A DNA stretch of 64,000 bases from Meridianimarinicoccus roseus. Lineage in GTDB: Bacteria; Pseudomonadota; Alphaproteobacteria; Rhodobacterales; Rhodobacteraceae. The position numbers and the translations under genes were made by a program. Each line of letters opens with the position of its first letter. Position 1 is the first letter of the stretch. Of the stretch, positions 44,781-54,997 are shown one piece after another. The stretch covers positions 62,001-126,000 of the forward strand of contig NZ_QGKU01000031.1 of NCBI RefSeq assembly GCF_003172915.1, in the 5' to 3' direction. The notes below the pieces were generated by a model that saw nothing but the letters and a program-made list of their open reading frames with translations, did no database searches and was not told where the DNA came from.

Positions 44781-44799
44781 GGCCGGCCCCTACCGGCCT
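44780..44799 (+). terminator. Possible weak terminator hairpin after gltX
   Basis: AGGCCGG (44780-44786) pairs with CCGGCCT (44793-44799) around a 6-base loop, right at the gltX stop. There is no T-run, so termination is uncertain. Confidence 0.35.
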
Positions 44800-44865
44800 G
44801 TTCCATTGACACGGAAGCGCGACACGGCAAGCTGCGGCTCACCGTGCGTCAGATGAGGGACAACG

Positions 44866-46167
44866 ATGAACAAGGCCGATACACCGAAGACAGCGACACT
44901 GACCTACGGGGACAAGACGCTTGAACTGCCTGTCCATTCGCCGACCATCGGGCCGGATGCGATCGACATCACGAAACTGTACGCGCAGGGCGACATCTTC
45001 ACCTACGACCCCGGCTTCACCTCGACCGCGGCGTGCCGTTCTACGATCACCTTCATCGACGGCGACAAGGGTGAATTGCTGCACCGCGGCTACCCGATCG
45101 ACCAACTGGCCGAGAAGTCCCACTATCTCGAAGTGTGCTACCTGCTGCTGTACGGCGAATTGCCGACCGGCACCCAGCTTGAGGATTTCGAACGCCGTGT
45201 GACGCAGCACACCATGCTGCACGAACAGATGCGCGGCTTCTTCTCGGGCTTCCGGCGCGATGCGCACCCGATGGCGATCATGGTGGGCGTGGTCGGCGCG
45301 ATGTCGGCCTTCTATCATGACAGCACCGATATTTCGGACCCGTGGCAGCGCGAGGTCGCCTCGATCCGCCTGATCGCCAAGATGCCGACCATCGCCGCCT
45401 GGGCGTTCAAGTATTCGCAGGGCCAGCCCTTCGTCTACCCGCTCAACCAGCTCGACTACGCGTCCAACTTCCTGAACATGTGCTTCAGCGTGCCGGCCGA
45501 GGAATACGAGATCAACCCGATCCTGTCGCGCGCCATGGACCGGATCTTCACGCTGCACGCGGACCACGAACAGAATGCCTCCACCTCGACGGTGCGGCTG
45601 GCATCGTCCTCGGGTGCGAACCCCTTCGCCTGCATCGCAGCCGGCATCGCCTGCCTCTGGGGTCCGGCGCATGGCGGCGCGAACCAGGCTTGCCTCGAGA
45701 TGCTCAAGGAAATCGGCACGCCCGACAAGATCCCCGAGTATATCGCCCGCGCCAAGGACAAGAACGATCCGTTCCGCCTGATGGGCTTCGGACACCGCGT
45801 CTACAAGAACTTCGACCCGCGCGCGACGGTGATGAAGCAGTCCGCCGACGAGGTGCTGGAGTTGCTGGGGGTGGAGAACAATCCGGTGCTCCAGGTCGCC
45901 AAGGAGCTTGAGGCCGCAGCGCTGGCAGATCCGTATTTCGCCGACAAGAAGCTCTTCCCGAACGTCGACTTCTATTCGGGCATCATCCTTGAAGCGATGG
46001 GCTTCCCTACCTCGATGTTCACGCCGATCTTCGCGGTCTCGCGGACCGTCGGCTGGATCTCGCAGTGGAAGGAAATGCTGACCGACAGCGAGCAGAAGAT
46101 CGGGCGCCCGCGTCAGCTCTACATGGGTGCCACGCTGCGCGACTACGTCGACGTCGAAAGCCGCTGA
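44866..46167 (+). CDS. gltA: Citrate synthase (type II)
   Basis: 433 residues. It condenses acetyl-CoA with oxaloacetate at the entry of the TCA cycle. The N-terminal beta domain is characteristic of the hexameric NADH-sensitive Gram-negative type. Catalytic histidines lie in [12 protein letters not shown] and [14 protein letters not shown], and the aspartate in [14 protein letters not shown]. It ends in DYVDVESR. A strong terminator follows. Monocistronic. Confidence 0.96.
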   Translation: MNKADTPKTATLTYGDKTLELPVHSPTIGPDAIDITKLYAQGDIFTYDPGFTSTAACRSTITFIDGDKGELLHRGYPIDQLAEKSHYLEVCYLLLYGELPTGTQLEDFERRVTQHTMLHEQMRGFFSGFRRDAHPMAIMVGVVGAMSAFYHDSTDISDPWQREVASIRLIAKMPTIAAWAFKYSQGQPFVYPLNQLDYASNFLNMCFSVPAEEYEINPILSRAMDRIFTLHADHEQNASTSTVRLASSSGANPFACIAAGIACLWGPAHGGANQACLEMLKEIGTPDKIPEYIARAKDKNDPFRLMGFGHRVYKNFDPRATVMKQSADEVLELLGVENNPVLQVAKELEAAALADPYFADKKLFPNVDFYSGIILEAMGFPTSMFTPIFAVSRTVGWISQWKEMLTDSEQKIGRPRQLYMGATLRDYVDVESR

Positions 46168-46189
46168 TCCCGGCCCGCCACCGCCAATT

Positions 46190-46218
46190 GCCCCCGGCGC
46201 TGCGCCGGGGGCTTTTTT
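46190..46218 (+). terminator. Rho-independent terminator of gltA
   Basis: Perfect 10-bp stem GCCCCCGGCG / CGCCGGGGGC (46190-46199, 46203-46212), 3-base loop, then six T residues (46213-46218). Confidence 0.93.
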
Positions 46219-46308
46219 GCATCTGCCTGCCCGACTTGCCGCGCCCTGCCCGCGCGCCTATACGCCGGGGCAGCTTTTCCATCCCGTCAGAACGCAAAGG
46301 CCTGCCGC

Positions 46309-47616
<1,308 letters not shown>

Positions 47617-47651
47617 CGTCGCACTTGCCCGATAGCGAGGCTGTGCTACCC

Positions 47652-47679
47652 TTTCTCTACTTTACCATAACGAGAGAAA
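47652..47679 (+). promoter_or_regulatory. Inverted repeat in the leader of the 52-residue gene
   Basis: TTTCTCT (47652-47658) and AGAGAAA (47673-47679) form a perfect 7-bp inverted repeat with a 14-base spacer, ending 12 bases before the small gene's ATG. It may be a hairpin in the mRNA leader or an operator. Confidence 0.4.
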
Positions 47680-47691
47680 AGGGAGACTGAG

Positions 47692-47850
47692 ATGAACGCC
47701 AAGATCATTCTTACGGCCGTCGTTCTGGCCGCCTCGCCGGGAATCGCCCTGGCCTCGTGCAGCTGGGGCAAATCGCAGGCCGCATCCTGCGCCGCGGGTT
47801 CCGTCTGGGACAGCGAAAGCCAGCGCTGCGTGGTGCAAAGCACCAGCTGA
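47692..47850 (+). CDS. Tiny secreted cysteine-containing protein (52 residues)
   Basis: MNAKIILTAVVLAASPGIALA is a clear signal peptide. The mature part of about 31 residues has three cysteines (SCSWG, SCAAG, RCVVQ) in a pattern like a minimal chitin-binding-type or CBM14-like loop (C-x5-WD-x5-RC). Small proteins of this type occur after purB in other Rhodobacterales. GGGAG precedes the ATG, and a terminator follows the stop at once, so it is an expressed unit. Its function is unknown. Confidence 0.75.
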   Translation: MNAKIILTAVVLAASPGIALASCSWGKSQAASCAAGSVWDSESQRCVVQSTS

Positions 47851-47875
47851 CCTGCCAGCCTGGTATGGCCGGTTG

Positions 47876-47902
47876 CACCCCGTTCGGCGAACGGGGTGTT
47901 TT
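47876..47902 (+). terminator. Rho-independent terminator after the 52-residue gene
   Basis: Perfect 10-bp stem CACCCCGTTC / GAACGGGGTG (47876-47885, 47889-47898), 3-base loop, then TTTT. Confidence 0.85.
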
Positions 47903-47975
47903 CATATGTGGGGTAACGACGGGTTAAACCGACTCGGTCCAGTGTCGGCACATCAGCAGAACGCGGAGAGTGCCT

Positions 47976-49028
47976 TTGACCCAGTCCCCCAGTAGTCAGG
48001 CGGCGGCCATGCCGTCCGCCTCCATGCCACGGCGGCCCGCCCTGAGCCGCAGGCAGAAGGCCGCCATCATCGTGCGCCTGATGCTCAAGGAAGGCGCGAA
48101 CCTGAAGCTCGACGCGCTGCCCGAAGCGATGCAGATCGAACTGACCCATGAAATGGGGGCCATCCGCACCATCGACCGCGACACGTTGCACAGCGTGATC
48201 GAAGAATTCATGGCCGACGTGAATGATCTGGGCGTCGCCTTCCCCGGCGGTCTGGAAGGCGCGCTCGAAGTGCTTGACGGCGCTCTCAGTGCCGCGAACC
48301 TGCGGCGCATCCGGCGTGAAACCGGCGTCGTGGTGGCCGGTGATCCATGGGAAATGATCAACCGCCTGCCGGTGGAGGATCTGGCCGCGATCGTCCAGCG
48401 AGAAAGTACGGAAATAGCGGCGGTGATCCTGTCGAAGCTTCCGGTCGCGACCTCGGCGCTGCTGCTGGGCCAGGTGCCCGCCGATATTGCCCGGCGCATC
48501 ACCTACGCCGTGTCCCATACCGAAATGATCGACCCGGAAACCGTTCGCACGATCGGCCATGCCATTGCCTCGCAAGTCGCCGAAGAAAGCCCCCGCGCCT
48601 TCGACGACGCTCCGGTGAACCGGATCGGCGCGATCCTGAACTCCTCGCGATCCGAAACGCGGGAAGGCGTGCTCGTGTCGCTGGAAGAACAGGATGCCGA
48701 ACTCAGCGCGAAGGTGCGCAAGACGATCTTCACTTTCGCCAACGTTTCGCAGCGGGTGGAAGCACGCGACATCCCCAAGGTCACACGGGCTGTGGACCAG
48801 GCAACGCTCATCACCGCGCTCGCCTCCGCCGATGAAACCGACGGCGACGCGGCGGACTTCATCCTGAACAACATGTCCCAGCGTATGGCGGCGCAATTGC
48901 GCGAGGATATGGGCGAGCGCGGCAAGGTCAAACCCACGGAAGCGGACGAGGCCAAAGCACGCGTCATCGCCGCGATCCGCGACCTGGAACAGGCAGGCGA
49001 ACTCAGCCTGATCGACCCGGAAGAATAA
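47976..49028 (+). CDS. FliG-like flagellar motor switch protein paralogue
   Basis: About 350 residues with the FliG N, middle and C-terminal layout. LSRRQKAAIIVRLMLKEGANLKLDALPEA opens the N-domain. The middle domain has WEMINRLPVEDLAAIVQRESTEIAAVILSKLP. The C-domain has LEEQDAELSAKVRKTIFTFANV, matching the charged stator-interacting helix. FliG carries motor torque and rotation switching. No other flagellar gene is nearby, so it is an orphan copy. Start: GTG at 47970 has GGAG too close; TTG at 47976 has it eight bases upstream and is preferred; an ATG at 48009 is a third option. Confidence 0.82.
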   Translation: MTQSPSSQAAAMPSASMPRRPALSRRQKAAIIVRLMLKEGANLKLDALPEAMQIELTHEMGAIRTIDRDTLHSVIEEFMADVNDLGVAFPGGLEGALEVLDGALSAANLRRIRRETGVVVAGDPWEMINRLPVEDLAAIVQRESTEIAAVILSKLPVATSALLLGQVPADIARRITYAVSHTEMIDPETVRTIGHAIASQVAEESPRAFDDAPVNRIGAILNSSRSETREGVLVSLEEQDAELSAKVRKTIFTFANVSQRVEARDIPKVTRAVDQATLITALASADETDGDAADFILNNMSQRMAAQLREDMGERGKVKPTEADEAKARVIAAIRDLEQAGELSLIDPEE

Positions 49029-49436
49029 GACCCGACGCACCCGGAAATGCGCGAAACGCGTGCGGGCACTTGTCCCGCACGCGATCATCGCGCCGTCCGG
49101 CGGCGAACCAAGTCGCCCGATCCGACACGTTCCGTCAACCGGTTGCAGCGCCCGCCCCGCCTCGAACCGACAATTTTTAATCCGGGCTATGGTGTCCGAC
49201 CTCGAGTCGCGCTGCAAACCGCAATTTTCTCTGTCAGAACCGGACCGCGCCAACTTAGCAGGGATGCGGTACGCCGCGGACGTAGCATCGCGGCACAATC
49301 CGGCAGGCGTACGATCCTTTTGGATAGCCGCACTGTTCCTAAGCCATTTTATCAATTCTTTATATCGGGTTAACTCGCATGCGTCGTCCTGTAGACGTAG
49401 TTCCAGACACCAACGTCAAATACAAGGATAGCCACC
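49029..49436. other. 408-base intergenic region without a convincing gene
   Basis: Apart from the hairpin at 49058-49084 I see no gene. The distal half is unusually A+T-rich (for example the ATCAATTCTTTATATCGGGTTAAC stretch, split here as ATCAATTCTTTATAT and CGGGTTAAC, near 49351-49375). This marks it as the promoter/leader of the VPLPA-CTERM gene that follows. Open frames across it lack coding character. Confidence 0.5.
49058..49084 (+). terminator. Strong hairpin downstream of the FliG-like gene
   Basis: CGCGTGCGGG (49058-49067) pairs perfectly with CCCGCACGCG (49075-49084) around a 7-base loop, 30 bases after the stop. There is no T-run, so it may stabilise the 3' end or assist termination. 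Confidence 0.5.
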
Positions 49437-50078
49437 ATGACTTTTGCCAGCCTCACCGCCCGCCTGACCAAGACCGCCGCCGCCGCGCTGGTCGCCCTGA
49501 CCGCATTTGCGCCCGCGCTGCACGCTGCCCCGTACAGCTTCACCATCAGCGGTACCGGAGCGGGAGAGTTGGGGAACAACAGCTTCAAGGACACGGCCTT
49601 CTTGATCGAGCTGTTCGGGGACGATGCCAAATTCACCAAGACCGACTCCACGCAGATATTCGATCCGCTCGAAAAGGCGCAGGTGACAATCGGCAAACTC
49701 GGCACCGCCGTGTTCCAGATCGACACCCGTCTTGGATACAACACGAGGAACAATGCTGTGTTCTTCAGCCGCGCCCAGTCCAGCGGTAGCAGCGACCTGT
49801 TCGACTTCTACGTCAAAGCTGACAGTTCCTTCGTGCTGACCGACGCGTTTACCGACCTGGCTGGACAAAATGTCTTTGCACTGAACCAGTTCAACCTGAT
49901 CGCCACGAGCCTCGGCGCACTCAGCTTCAGCCAGGCCGACGGCGTCCTCTTCGGGTCCGATGGTGGCAAGCCGGCCACGGCCCCGCTGCCCAGTGCCGTG
50001 CCGCTGCCGATGTCGGGTCTTCTCCTGTTGGGCGGCCTCGCAGCACCCGTCGCGCTCCGCCTGCGCCGCAAGGCCTGA
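49437..50078 (+). CDS. VPLPA-CTERM-like secreted protein (third of three)
   Basis: 213 residues. A signal peptide ends near FAPALHA. The mature domain is beta-rich, with polar Ser/Asn/Asp-rich stretches (SSGSSDLFDFYVKAD, FALNQFNLIATS) and no cysteine. The C-terminal sorting tail AVPLPMSGLLLLGGLAAPVALRLRRKA, seen as VPLPM plus a hydrophobic stretch plus RLRRKA, is a variant of the VPLPA motif. AAGGA lies before the ATG. Probably exported and processed by an exosortase. Function unknown. Confidence 0.85.
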   Translation: MTFASLTARLTKTAAAALVALTAFAPALHAAPYSFTISGTGAGELGNNSFKDTAFLIELFGDDAKFTKTDSTQIFDPLEKAQVTIGKLGTAVFQIDTRLGYNTRNNAVFFSRAQSSGSSDLFDFYVKADSSFVLTDAFTDLAGQNVFALNQFNLIATSLGALSFSQADGVLFGSDGGKPATAPLPSAVPLPMSGLLLLGGLAAPVALRLRRKA

Positions 50079-50123
50079 AGGCTGTTCCCGCCTGTCGCCG
50101 GACAGGGAGGCAAGACAGCGACC

Positions 50124-50152
50124 CGGGCCGCCCGCATCAATGGGGCGGCCCG
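50124..50152. terminator. Hairpin between convergent VPLPA-CTERM gene and anmK
   Basis: CGGGCCGCCC (50124-50133) pairs perfectly with GGGCGGCCCG (50143-50152) around a 9-base loop, 7 bases before the anmK stop. It lacks T-runs on both sides but is placed where a bidirectional terminator would be. Confidence 0.5.
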
Positions 50153-50158
50153 ATGCAT

Positions 50159-51271
50159 TCACGTCGGGCAGCTGACCCGGCCGCCGGTTAACGGGGTCGC
50201 AACGCCAGTGGTGCAGGGTCCGGACAAAGGCAACCCGCGCGCTGCCCGCACCGCGAGAAAGGCGAAGGCCTGTGCCTCCAGCAGATCCCCGTCTAGGCCG
50301 ACATCCTCCACAGGAATCACAGGGCAAACCAGTTCGGCCGACAGCCGCGCCATGATGTGGCGGTTGCGACGCCCGCCGCCGGTGACCAGCACCCTTCCGG
50401 CCGGACGCGGGCACCAAGCCAGCCCTCGCACCACGCCCTGAACAGCCGCTTCGGCCAGCGTCGCGGCGGCGTCGGCATCCGGCAACCCGGTCACCGCCGC
50501 GACAAGCTGTGCGAACGCGTCACGGTCGAGGCTCTTGGGCGGCGGCGCCGCGAAGAATGGCAGCCCGAGAAAGGTGTGCAGCACTTCGCGCGACGGCATG
50601 CCGGACGCCGCCAGCGCGCCGTCCCGGTCCATTGCCTGACCGAAGCGTGCGCGCATCATGTCGTTCAGCGGCGCGTTCGCGGGCCCGGTGTCGAAGGCCA
50701 GCATCGCGCCAGGCGCAAAGGGGCCGTCACAGGCAGGATCGAGCCAGGTCAGGTTTCCGACCCCACCGAGGTTTAGGAACACCACCGGCCCGCGCGCCCC
50801 GACATGGCCTGCCAGCGCGAAGTGGAACGCGGGCGCCAGCGGCGCACCCTGCCCGCCCGCAGCTACGTCGGCGCTGCGAAAATCCCAGACCACGGGCCGC
50901 CCCAGCGCCGCCGCAAGCGCGGCCCCGTCCCCGGCCTGATGCGTGCCGCGACCCCCGGGATCGTGGGCCAGCGTCTGACCGTGAAAGCCGATCAGCGCCC
51001 CGGGCAGATCGGCCAGGAGGTCACGATGCGCGTCCTGCACCACTTCGGCCGCGGCGGCTACGCCGGGCGCGCCGGGCCAGAGGCCAAGCGCGCCGTGCAG
51101 CACCCCCCGCTCGTTGTCCGAATAGGCGCGGTAGGCGCCGGGACCGAAGTCCAGCACGCGTTCGCCATCGGTCAGGATCGCGGCGGCATCGACGCCGTCC
51201 AGCGACGTGCCCGACATCGTGCCGAGCGCCCAGACCGGGCCGCTGTCGTCCAACAACGCCTTTCCCTTCAT
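50159..51271 (-). CDS. anmK: Anhydro-N-acetylmuramic acid kinase
   Basis: 370 residues. It opens and phosphorylates 1,6-anhydro-MurNAc to MurNAc-6-phosphate in cell-wall recycling. The ATP-binding N-terminus is [17 protein letters not shown]. Other blocks are [43 protein letters not shown] and [16 protein letters not shown]. It is divergent from tyrS across a 50-base spacer. Confidence 0.95.
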   Translation of the reverse strand: MKGKALLDDSGPVWALGTMSGTSLDGVDAAAILTDGERVLDFGPGAYRAYSDNERGVLHGALGLWPGAPGVAAAAEVVQDAHRDLLADLPGALIGFHGQTLAHDPGGRGTHQAGDGAALAAALGRPVVWDFRSADVAAGGQGAPLAPAFHFALAGHVGARGPVVFLNLGGVGNLTWLDPACDGPFAPGAMLAFDTGPANAPLNDMMRARFGQAMDRDGALAASGMPSREVLHTFLGLPFFAAPPPKSLDRDAFAQLVAAVTGLPDADAAATLAEAAVQGVVRGLAWCPRPAGRVLVTGGGRRNRHIMARLSAELVCPVIPVEDVGLDGDLLEAQAFAFLAVRAARGLPLSGPCTTGVATPLTGGRVSCPT

Positions 51272-51321
51272 TCGCGATCCTCCTATAAGCGCCGCACGCT
51301 TTCTGAATGGACCGATCGCCG

Positions 51322-52575
51322 ATGACCTTCCACCCGAAATCCGACTTCCTGAACGTGATGATGGAGCGCGGGTACCTTGCCGACTGCACCGACATGCAGG
51401 GTCTGGACGCCGCTTTGATGGACGGGATCGTGCCCTGCTATATCGGCTATGACGCGACCGCGGCCTCGCTGCATGTCGGGCATCTGCTGAACATCATGAT
51501 GCTGCGCTGGCTGCAGAAGACCGGACACAAGCCAATCACGCTGATGGGCGGCGGCACCACCAAGGTGGGCGATCCGTCCTTCCGGTCCGACGAACGCCCT
51601 TTGCTGAAGCCCGAGCAGATCGACGCCAACATCGCCGGGATGAGCCGCGTCTTCGCGCGCTACCTCAGCTATGGTGAGGGTCCGACCGACGCGTTGATGC
51701 TGAACAACGCGGAATGGCTGGACGGTTTGAACTATCTCGAATTCCTGCGCGACATCGGACGGCATTTCAGCGTCAACCGGATGCTCAGCTTCGAAAGCGT
51801 AAAATCGCGCCTTGATCGCGAGCAATCGCTGAGCTTTCTCGAATTCAACTACATGATCCTGCAGGCCTACGATTTCCTGGAACTGAACCGGCGCTATGGA
51901 TGCCGTCTGCAGATGGGCGGGTCGGACCAATGGGGCAACATCGTGAACGGGATCGACCTGACCCGCCGCGTGCTCGATCACGAAATCTATGGGCTGACCT
52001 CGCCGCTTCTGACCACGTCGGACGGGCGCAAGATGGGCAAGTCGGCAAGCGGTGCCGTCTGGCTCGATGGTACGATGCTGTCGGCCTATGAATTCTGGCA
52101 GTTCTGGCGCAACACGACTGATGCCGATGTCGGGCGGTTCCTGAAGCTCTATACCGATCTGCCGGTCGCCGAATGCGATCGGATGGGTGGACTGCAGGGG
52201 GCCGAGATCAACGAGGCCAAGATCCAACTCGCCAACGAGGTGACCGCACTGCTGCACGGTCACGATGCCGCCGCGGCCGCGGCCGCGACCGCGCGCGAAG
52301 TGTTCGAGAAGGGCGGTGTGGGCGACGATCTTCCGACGCTCGCGCTGACCGGCGCAGAACTGGGCGACGGGATTTCCGTGGTGCAGTTGCTCGTCCGCTC
52401 GGGGCTGGCGAAGTCGGGCAAGGACGCCAAGCGCCTGATTGCCGAGAACGGCGCGCGGCTGGACGATGCGCCTCTGACCGATGCCGGGCTGGTGCTGGAT
52501 GCCGCCGCACTGGCCAACCCGGTGAAGCTGAGCGCCGGTCGCAAGCGCCACGCGCTCGTCACGCTTCAGGGCTGA
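51322..52575 (+). CDS. tyrS: Tyrosyl-tRNA synthetase
   Basis: 417 residues from the start [10 protein letters not shown]. The class I HIGH motif is HVGH (51-54) in [14 protein letters not shown], and the KMSKS equivalent is [38 protein letters not shown] and [11 protein letters not shown] form the tyrosine and tRNA site. A C-terminal S4-like domain ([28 protein letters not shown]) is present. An ATG at 51307 would add five residues; homologues start like the one chosen. Confidence 0.95.
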   Translation: MTFHPKSDFLNVMMERGYLADCTDMQGLDAALMDGIVPCYIGYDATAASLHVGHLLNIMMLRWLQKTGHKPITLMGGGTTKVGDPSFRSDERPLLKPEQIDANIAGMSRVFARYLSYGEGPTDALMLNNAEWLDGLNYLEFLRDIGRHFSVNRMLSFESVKSRLDREQSLSFLEFNYMILQAYDFLELNRRYGCRLQMGGSDQWGNIVNGIDLTRRVLDHEIYGLTSPLLTTSDGRKMGKSASGAVWLDGTMLSAYEFWQFWRNTTDADVGRFLKLYTDLPVAECDRMGGLQGAEINEAKIQLANEVTALLHGHDAAAAAAATAREVFEKGGVGDDLPTLALTGAELGDGISVVQLLVRSGLAKSGKDAKRLIAENGARLDDAPLTDAGLVLDAAALANPVKLSAGRKRHALVTLQG

Positions 52576-52582
52576 CCGCATT

Positions 52583-52603
52583 GGGCCGCCCGCCCGGCGG
52601 CCC
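52583..52603. terminator. Hairpin between convergent tyrS and the 52-residue membrane gene
   Basis: GGGCCGCC (52583-52590) pairs with GGCGGCCC (52596-52603) around CGCCC, 7 bases after the tyrS stop. Only two T residues follow, so it is a weak terminator candidate. Confidence 0.5.
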
Positions 52604-52612
52604 TTGAACGGC

Positions 52613-52771
52613 TCAGCCCCGAAACCGCCAAAGCCACTCCAGCACGCTCAGGACGCCGAACACCGGCACCGACAGGAGGCAGGCCAGCCAGAAGGCACCG
52701 GCCCTTGTCGGCCTTGGCGGGGGGGCGTTGACACCCAGCACAGTGTTCGCGGCGCTTTTCATGCCCGCCAT
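52613..52771 (-). CDS. Small single-span membrane protein (52 residues)
   Basis: It starts MAGMKSAANTVLGVNAPPPR and continues with one hydrophobic helix (AFWLACLLSVPVFGVLSVLEWL) and a basic end WRFRG. An AGGG-type ribosome site precedes the ATG at 52771; a second ATG three codons on is possible. Tiny proteins with this PPPRPTRAG-helix pattern occur in Rhodobacterales; no function is known. Divergent from the FemAB-like gene. Confidence 0.65.
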   Translation of the reverse strand: MAGMKSAANTVLGVNAPPPRPTRAGAFWLACLLSVPVFGVLSVLEWLWRFRG

Positions 52772-52800
52772 TAACCCTGCCTTAGGTTTGCGAAGCGTTA

Positions 52801-53802
52801 ATGCACGCCATGGAATGGAGTGTGACCACGGCACCGTCCCGCCTTGCCGGGCCGGTCCCCCTGCAACAGCACCCCCGCTACGCGGCAGCCTGCACGGCCC
52901 TGGGGCGCTCAGTGCTCTGGCTTCGCCTTGGCCCGCAGGACGCGCCGCTTGCACATGCGCTGATCCTGTCGCGTCACTGGCCGGGCCTCGGGCGCGCGGC
53001 GCTGGTCTCGCGTGGTCCGGTCTGGTCGCCCGAACTGACACCGGCAGCGCGCAGCGGCGCCCTCCATGCGCTGGTGCGCGGTCTGCGGCGCACCCATGCA
53101 GCGGTGATCGCCACGCCGGACCGGGTGCATGGCGTGGATCCGCTGGACCAGTGCGGCCTGCTGGATCTCGTGACCCCGATGACTGTGGCGCAACTGGAAC
53201 TGTCGGGCGACGCCGCCGCCCAAAGGGCGCGGCTGCATGGCAAATGGCGCAACCGGCTTGTGCGCGCCGAAGCCGCTGACGTTTGTGTGGACATCACTCA
53301 AATGCCGCCCGATCCCGATCACTGGCTTCTCCGTGAGGAGGCCGCACAGGCCCGCACAAGGCGCTACAGGCGCCTGCCGCCCGCCTTCGCCGCAGCCTGG
53401 GCAGCTCAGGGGCCCGGTGCAGCCGCGCTTCTGGTCGCGCATCAGCGCCGGGTTCCGGTTGCGGGCATGCTGTTCCTGCGGCACGGAAACGCCGCAAGTT
53501 ACCATGTGGGCTGGACGGGTCGGCGTGGCCGCACTCTTTGCGCGCACAACCTTCTGATGTGGCGCGCGATGGACTATCTGGCGGAAACCGGAACAACGAG
53601 ACTCGATCTCGACCTGATCGACACCCAAACCGCGCCAAGCCTTGCGCGGTTCAAGCTGGGAACCGGGGCCGTCGCGGTCACGCTCGGGACCACCCGTATC
53701 AGCGCGCCGGGAACCGCGCTTGTGGCACGCATTGCCGCGCGCCTGCCCCCGCCCGCACCGGAACCTGCGGCGCGGGCGGGGGGCGGACCGGTCACTCGGT
53801 GA
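52801..53802 (+). CDS. FemAB/GNAT-like acyltransferase family protein
   Basis: 333 residues. The GNAT-like C-terminal half has RLHGKWRNRLVRAEAADV, VPVAGMLFLRHGNAASYHVGWTGRRGRTLCAHNLLMWRAMDYLAETG and RLDLDLIDTQTAPSLARFKLGTGA. This matches the FemAB / lipid II glycyltransferase-like superfamily (Acetyltransf_6), which transfers acyl or aminoacyl groups to peptidoglycan or polysaccharide precursors. Substrate unknown. A second ATG nine bases on is an alternative start. The stop overlaps the convergent cyclophilin gene by 11 bases. Confidence 0.78.
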   Translation: MHAMEWSVTTAPSRLAGPVPLQQHPRYAAACTALGRSVLWLRLGPQDAPLAHALILSRHWPGLGRAALVSRGPVWSPELTPAARSGALHALVRGLRRTHAAVIATPDRVHGVDPLDQCGLLDLVTPMTVAQLELSGDAAAQRARLHGKWRNRLVRAEAADVCVDITQMPPDPDHWLLREEAAQARTRRYRRLPPAFAAAWAAQGPGAAALLVAHQRRVPVAGMLFLRHGNAASYHVGWTGRRGRTLCAHNLLMWRAMDYLAETGTTRLDLDLIDTQTAPSLARFKLGTGAVAVTLGTTRISAPGTALVARIAARLPPPAPEPAARAGGGPVTR

Positions 53803-54349
53803 CGGTCACGGATACCATACGGTCCGGCTCTCCGACGACGGCGCCGTTCGGGCCCTCGCCACGCTTGATCGCATCGACGACGTCCATCCCGTCGGTCACT
53901 CGGCCCACAACCGTGTATTGCCCGTCAAGGAACGGGCCCGGCGCGAACATGATGAAGAATTGCGAGTTGGCGCTGTCCGGGTTCTGAGAACGGGCCATGC
54001 CGACGACGCCCCGGTCGTAGGTGACGTCCGAGAATTCGGCGGGCAGGTCCGGGCGGTCCGACCCGCCTCGCCCCGCCATGCGGATGTCGAACCCTTCGCC
54101 CATGCGGCCGAACTCGACATCGCCCGTCTGCGCCATGAACCCGTCGATCACCCGGTGGAACACGACGCCGTCATAGGCACCTTCCTCGGCCAGCGCAGTG
54201 ATCTGCTCCACGTGCCGCGGCGCGACGTCTTCCAGAAGATCGACGGTGATGGTGCCCTGCGCCTGTCCGGCCACCTCGATCACAAGCCCCGTGGCACCCG
54301 CGCCGGACGCGGCCAGCCCGAGGGCAAGCGTGCAAAGAACCTTACGCAT
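53792..54349 (-). CDS. Exported cyclophilin-type peptidyl-prolyl isomerase
   Basis: 185 residues. A signal peptide (MRKVLCTLALGLAASGAGA) is followed by a short bacterial cyclophilin: GVVFHRVIDGFMAQTGD with the catalytic arginine, MARSQNPDSANSQFFIMFAP, and DGQYTVVGRVTDGMDVVDAI. It assists folding of periplasmic proteins. It follows the cytosolic paralogue, overlapping it by 8 bases, so the two are cotranscribed. Confidence 0.93.
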   Translation of the reverse strand: MRKVLCTLALGLAASGAGATGLVIEVAGQAQGTITVDLLEDVAPRHVEQITALAEEGAYDGVVFHRVIDGFMAQTGDVEFGRMGEGFDIRMAGRGGSDRPDLPAEFSDVTYDRGVVGMARSQNPDSANSQFFIMFAPGPFLDGQYTVVGRVTDGMDVVDAIKRGEGPNGAVVGEPDRMVSVTVTE

Positions 54350-54848
54350 CGGCGGCCACCTTCACGCTTATCATGCGGTCGGGTTGCGCGGGCGGCTCAC
54401 CGCGCACGATGGCGTCCACGTGCTCCATGCCCGAGACCACCCGCCCATAGACCGTGTATTGGCCATTCAGGAAATGGTTATCCTTGAAGTTGATGAAGAA
54501 CTGCGAGTTGGCTGAATTCGGGTTGGCCGACCGCGCCGCGCCAAGCGTGCCCCGATCATGGGGCAGCTTGGAAAACTCCGCCGGAAGATCCGGCAGGTCG
54601 GAACCGCCCGTTCCCGCGCGCCGAATGTTGAAATCGCCGTCCATGTTGCCGTGCTCCACGTCGCCGGTCTGTGCCATGAATCCGTCGATCACCCGGTGAA
54701 AGGCGACGTTGTCATAGGCTCCGCTGCGGGCGAGTTCCTTCATCCGCTCGGCATGTTTCGGCGCGACATCTGGCAACAACTCGATGGTGACCGGACCATC
54801 CTTCAGCTCGATGATGATGGTGTTTTCCGGATCCTTGATCTCGGGCAT
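54342..54848 (-). CDS. Cytosolic cyclophilin-type peptidyl-prolyl isomerase
   Basis: 168 residues, no signal peptide. NVAFHRVIDGFMAQTGD, RSANPNSANSQFFINF and NGQYTVYGRVVSGMEHVDAIVRG are the cyclophilin active-site blocks. It starts MPEIKDPENTIIIELKDG with AAGGATGC upstream. With the exported copy it forms a cytosol/periplasm pair from a tandem duplication. Confidence 0.94.
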   Translation of the reverse strand: MPEIKDPENTIIIELKDGPVTIELLPDVAPKHAERMKELARSGAYDNVAFHRVIDGFMAQTGDVEHGNMDGDFNIRRAGTGGSDLPDLPAEFSKLPHDRGTLGAARSANPNSANSQFFINFKDNHFLNGQYTVYGRVVSGMEHVDAIVRGEPPAQPDRMISVKVAADA

Positions 54849-54997
54849 GCGGCATCCTTTCTGCGGCTCTGTCGGCGCAGACCCTAGGCCGGCGCGGGCG
54901 CAAAGGTCCAGCCCCGACGCCGCCCCATGCCCGTCTTGTCACTGTCACAGCCACGTGATCTACCTGAGCGCGCAAGTTCAAGACACGGAGTGCGAGA

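Noticed and set aside
49060-49431. A 123-codon frame in the 408-base gap
   Set aside because: No ribosome site, no domain, irregular composition, and it runs through the A+T-rich promoter stretch into the next gene's leader.
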